This document shows, piece by piece, positions 59,571-64,000 of a DNA stretch of 64,000 bases. Origin of the DNA: Phocoena phocoena (Eukaryota; Chordata; Mammalia; Artiodactyla; Phocoenidae); contig NC_089220.1 in assembly GCF_963924675.1 (NCBI RefSeq), positions 48,122,639 to 48,186,638 of the forward strand, given 5' to 3'. The stretch's first letter is position 1; every line of letters starts with the position of its first letter. The translations under genes were made by a program, and so were the position numbers. The notes beneath the pieces are model-generated. The model ran no database searches. It saw nothing but the letters and a program-made list of their open reading frames with translations, and was not told the origin of the DNA.

Positions 59571-59932
59571 ATGTTTTTGTCCCCCCCCCCCACCCAGTTC
59601 ATATGTTGAAATCTAATCCCCAGTGTGATGGTGTTTGGAGTTGGGGCCTTTGTGGGGTGACTAGGTCATGAGAGTAGAGCCCTCACGAATGGAATTAGTA
59701 CTCTTAAAAAAGAGACCCCAGAGAGCTCCCTTGCCCCTTTAACCATGTGAGGTCACAGAGAGAAGGTAGCCTTCTACAAATCAGGAAGCAGGCCCTTACT
59801 AGACACCACATCTACTGACACCTTGATCTTGGACTTCTAGTCTCAGAACTGTGAGAAATAAATATCTGCTGTTCATAAGCCACCTAGTGTATGGCATTCT
59901 GTTATAGTAGCTCAAATGGACTAAGACAGGAT
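59571..59932 (+). mobile_element. ERVL-MaLR (MST/MLT1-like) LTR
   Basis: Sense LTR: cccagttcatatgttgaaat, ctaatccccagtgtgatggt, gttggggcctttgtggggtg, gaactgtgagaaataaatat, tatggcattctgttatagta. A C11 run is at 59581-59591. Non-coding. Confidence 0.8.
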
Positions 59933-60439
59933 CCGTGAATAGAATGCAGGGTGTGGTCTGTTAAGTTCAATGATTAAAAAAAAATTACATCTTTATTTTC
60001 ACTAACCTGAAATGGAAATCTAACATTTCTTTCCATTATAGATGTAGACAACACAATTAGCATTAACAGTTTCTGTGACTTAGTCACCAATAAAAATCAG
60101 ATCTTTTCCATCACATTACAGTTACTGCAGATATCTCAACATTTATTTATGTTCTTTTGATTTATAAGTATAGACCCACTATTACATCCTATATAATCAG
60201 TTAATAAAGAAGTATATATATTTAGCTGTACCACAAATGTTTTCTGATAAACTATATTTTAATATAATTTGTTTCCTTTGTAATTTAAAAGCATTATTCT
60301 GAGAAGGAGACCATATGCTTCGGCAGACAGCCAAACAGGTCTGGGGCACAAAAGATTTTAAGAATCTCAGTTGTAAATAACTTCTCTACTTTTACAATTG
60401 TGCCAGGAGTAGTACTCTCTGTACTACAGCTAGAAAGAT

Positions 60440-61000
60440 ATTTTAAAAATATAAATTGGCTCATATCACTCCCCTATTTAAAACTTTCAAGAGCTTCCCA
60501 TTGTACTTTGTGGAAAGCCAAGACATCATAAACACAGCCTGTGGGTCCTGCTTACTTTGGGCCTGCCATCTCTCCAATTTCATGTTGTAGCATTTTTTTC
60601 CTCCCATACAGGTCTCCTCTCTCTAAGTTCGTGAAAGTTCCAAGTTCTTTTCTGCCTCAGAGCTTCACATATACAATTCCCTGGAACGGTCTTCTCCCCA
60701 TCTCCTCACCAGGCTGGCTCCTTCTCTTCCTTCAGGGGTGAAATAGCATTCTTTGCAGAGTCTTTACTGACTACCTCATCCAATAATGACTTTCATCATT
60801 AGTCTCTTTCAGAGCATCCCATTCTTTTCCTTCACAGAAAAAATTTATTACAATTTACAATTACAACCATTGTTTGTTTATTTGATGTTTCCCTTTTGGC
60901 ATTCTGCTCTATGAAGGCAACAATCATATCTATTTTATTCACGACTGTGTCATCAGTGCCAGCACATAGGAAACACTCAAATAATTGTTGAAGAAGTTCT
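60440..61000 (+). repeat. L2 LINE 3' relic
   Basis: Sense L2: aactttcaagagcttcccat, cctcagagcttcacatatac, ttccctggaacggtcttctc, then 3'UTR cagtgccagcacataggaaa and aaataattgttgaagaag. An antisense L2 tail seems to follow at about 61015-61145 (tatttactgagtacctaatt, cttgtggaacttatgcag). Confidence 0.7.
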
Positions 61001-61139
61001 CAAATACAATCTTAATCAACAAATATTCCATTCACCTAATATTTACTGAGTACCTAATTGCCAGTCACAGTTCTGGGGGATTGGCATAATCAGGGAACAA
61101 AATAAACAAAGCTTCCTGTCCTTGTGGAACTTATGCAGT

Positions 61140-62640
61140 ATTCTAGACTTCCAATTCTGATGATGATGGAGGAACAGCAACCAATTAAACCCTCCTGCTT
61201 TAACTTAAAAACTGAAAAAAAAAAATATGTGAACAAATGTTTTTTAAATAGTAGAGAACAGGCAGCAGAGGACAGTGATCTCTGAGAGAAGGGAGGCAAG
61301 AAAAGCCCCAAGAATGTTTCAGCAGTACTGCTTGAAAATGGTTTCTAGGCCACAGCACAGGGAGGAGCTCCCAAACAGATTTCATGAACCTCCTTGAGTT
61401 GAGGAGAGAGTGACAGAGAAGAAAGAGCTACACACTTACACAAACAAAGAGAGAGAGAGAGAGAGAGAGAGAGCGCAATCTGGAGGCCTCCAGAGGATTC
61501 CTTTTGAGTCTTTAGCTAATTACTGATCAGCACATATGTGGGAGAAAACTTCTTGAGGCTGTGCAAAGAATCTCAGAAAGGATCAAGTGAAACAATCCCT
61601 GGTGATCACACAGGGCTAGAATAGTTTGTGTTTCTACTGGCTAGAGTACATAGATCTCATAACACATAGAGAATTAAGTAGAGTCTTAAAAAGGGTGTGT
61701 TGAGTAGTGGTGCCAAGTAGGCCTTGGTTAAAGGCTGTTGTGGACCCACCTATCAAAGTTTAAAAGTAAGCCTTGAATAGGTCAAAATGTTTCCAAATAA
61801 CTTAATTGGACCACAGAACAAAACCCCCAAATATTTAAAGAAACAAGAAATTTCAGCTTGCCACAAAATAAAATACACAATGTCTGGAATCCAAAAAAAA
61901 AAAAAAAATCCAGACATACAAATAAGTAGGGGGAATAAATCTACCCCATAATGAGGAGAAAAATTAATCCAAATTGATTAATCTCATAATGAGGAGAAAA
62001 AGACCCAGAACTGACATAGATGATAAAATTAATAGATAAGGATGCTGTTAAAACAGCTATTGTAAATATTTTCTATATAATCAAGAAAATACAGGAAAGC
62101 AAAATAGGATTAAAAGAGACATGGAAGATATTAAGATGACCCAAATCAAATTTCTAGAGATAAAAAACACACTGAATGGAATTAGCACCTGATTAGACAT
62201 TGCAGAAGAAAAGATTAGTGAACTTGAAGACAATAATGGGAACTCTCCAAAGTGAAGCACAGAGAGAAAACAGACTGAAAACAACAACAACTCCCCCAAT
62301 ACAAAAAACAACCCCCTGCAAAAAAATCCCAGAACACACTGAGCTAGGAGACAACTTCAAGTGGCCTAATATACATATAATTGGAGTCTCTGAGGAGAGG
62401 AGAAAGATGGTGTGTGGATGAGAGGAAAGAAAAAATATTTGAAGACTTAATAACTGAAAATTTCCAAATTTGATAAAAACTATAAACCCACAGGTTTAAG
62501 TAACTCAACAAAATCCAAATGAAAAAATATGAATCAAACCACACCAATGCACAGCGTAATCAAATTGCTTATATAGTATTTGAGTAGGAGGATGCAGAGA
62601 AGAAAATGAAACATAATAAATAGCTATAGAGAATGTTAGA
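61140..62640 (+). repeat. L1/HAL1-type ORF1-region relic
   Basis: Sense. The recognisable part is 62080-62560: gaagaaaagattagtgaact, acacagagagaaaacagact, aatatacatataattggagt, tccaaatttgataaaaacta, taaacccacaggtttaagta; this is L1/HAL1 ORF1 text. The stretch before it (61140-62050) is probably its 5' region. Frame broken throughout; it includes an (AG)n tract. Confidence 0.6.
61447..61473 (+). repeat. (AG)n microsatellite
   Basis: About 13 uninterrupted GA units, in the L1/HAL1-like relic. Confidence 0.9.
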
Positions 62641-64000
62641 TGGTAGTAAGTTTTATAAGAAAATGAAAAGTAGAGAAGGGTAAAAGGGATTAAGAGTGTA
62701 TATACGGGTGGGGGGGCATGGAAGACAGGTTGCAATAGTTAGGCTTAATTGAGAAGGTAATCAATCTTTGAGTAAAAACTTATACAATAAAGTTTATGGT
62801 AAGAGAAATGGGGAGCCATTGACGTATTTTAAAGAAGCATTCTGGATGCTGTGTTGAGAATAGGACTCTATGGGAGTAAGGGTAGAAGTGGAGATTCCTG
62901 GAGACTATTGCTGTAATCTATGTGAGAGGTGACAGTGGTTCAGAACAGAGAAATAGCAGCAGAGGTGGTGATGAGAAGTATAATTCTGGATAAACAGCAT
63001 TTGAATCTAGAATCACAGGATTTTATGATGGATTAGAGATAGTGTGTGAATAAAAAATAAGAACTAAGGATAACTCTAAGTTTTTGGACTGATCTAATGC
63101 AAAGATGGAGTTGCCATCATTTCAGTTGCAGGGAGAGAAGATTTGGGGAGGAAGACTGGGAATTCAGTTTTAGAAAGGTTGAAATGGAAACATTTGTTAA
63201 TGAGATATACAATGCTGGAGTTAGAAGCAAGATTTAGACTAGAGACATAAATTTGGGACTTGAGGCCATATAGATGGTACAAAAAGCCTTGGGAATGAGC
63301 AAGATCACCAAAGGAGTACATTTAGATAGAAAAGAGAGGAACAAGGATTGAACCCTGGAACAACTTCAATGTAAGAAGTTGGGGAGCCTAAGAGGAACAG
63401 CAAAGGAAATTTAAAAGGAGTAGCTTGTGACAGTGGGGAGTACTGAGAGCCAAAAAAAGAAAGTGCTTCAAGGCATAAGGAATCATCAACCATGTCAATA
63501 GGTCAAGTGAGATGAAAACTGAGAACTGACTACTAGATTTAGCAATTTGAAGTCATTGGTGACCTTGATGAGAGAAGTTCCAGTGGAATGGTGGAGTGAA
63601 ATGGGTGTAGAGAAAATGGGGCCTCCTCCTCCTTCTTCTTTATGAACAATTCAATCTTAAAGGCTTAGGGTAGGACCAAGCAAGGTATTATAGTTTCTAC
63701 AGTAGGTCAGGGGCCCGTGGTGGGATGTCAGAGCTGGAGCAATGTGAGGAGAGCATCTGTGCAGGGGGAAGCCTGATGAGGCGTATGGAAGCCCAAGTGG
63801 GATGTGAAGGTATCTGCATCAGGCAGAGAGGTTATGGAGTGGGAGCTTGGTTCCATACATGGGAGTTGATCAAATAAGGATAAGGGGAGCCAAGTTTCTC
63901 ACCAACAGTGAGGGGAGTTACAGATATGGAAAGTAGAAAGCTGGAATGAACCCTGTGGTGTAGGATAGGACCCGGTGGTGTCGATGTGAACTCATGGTTA

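Overview
The window is nuclear DNA from a mammal, almost certainly a cetacean (dolphin or whale) or a close relative. Coding exons are split by GT/AG introns. The interspersed repeats include about nine very similar tRNA-derived CHR-type SINEs (begin ggcttccctggtggcgcag, end in poly-A), the SINE class typical of Cetacea. There are also longer, older CHR-like SINEs, L1 3' ends of cetartiodactyl type, and ancient MIR, L2, MaLR and hAT relics. I recognised no Bov-B LINE, which argues against a ruminant.

Three protein-coding genes are supported, in the order known from human 14q22.1 but reversed. (1) NID2 (nidogen-2), plus strand, 594-4423: the last six coding exons, encoding most of the C-terminal YWTD beta-propeller and ending ..CPTGRK. 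(2) RTRAF (CGI-99/hCLE/C14orf166), minus strand, 21320-5394: complete in eight coding exons whose lengths sum to 735 nt, exactly 244 codons plus stop, with a CpG-island promoter at about 20940-21545. (3) GNG2 (G-protein gamma-2), minus strand: only the last coding exon (49760-49888, ending in the CaaX box CAIL) and a long 3'UTR down to about 46655. The first coding exon was not found and should lie beyond 64000.

Layout: 1-5.1 kb NID2 tail; 5.2-21.3 kb RTRAF, tail-to-tail with NID2 and with only about 140 bp between their likely poly(A) sites; 21.5-46.6 kb repeat-rich intergenic DNA; 46.6-49.9 kb GNG2 terminal exon; 49.9-64 kb GNG2 intron, dominated by a decayed antisense L1 with younger insertions nested in it.

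The three genes share no pathway. NID2 is a basement-membrane protein, RTRAF belongs to the RTCB tRNA-ligase/RNA-transport complex, and GNG2 is a signalling subunit.

I found no previously undescribed protein system. The most notable structures are a U6 snRNA-L1 chimeric retropseudogene in RTRAF intron 2 with a perfect 15-bp target-site duplication; an L1-5'UTR-like insertion flanked by 18-bp direct repeats but lacking a poly-A tail; an 11-G tract between the convergent poly(A) sites; a 38-bp Z-DNA-prone tract; and a spaced triple CCAAT array at the RTRAF promoter. Exon boundaries come from reading splice sites and phases by eye. Comparisons with human proteins and repeat consensuses are from memory.
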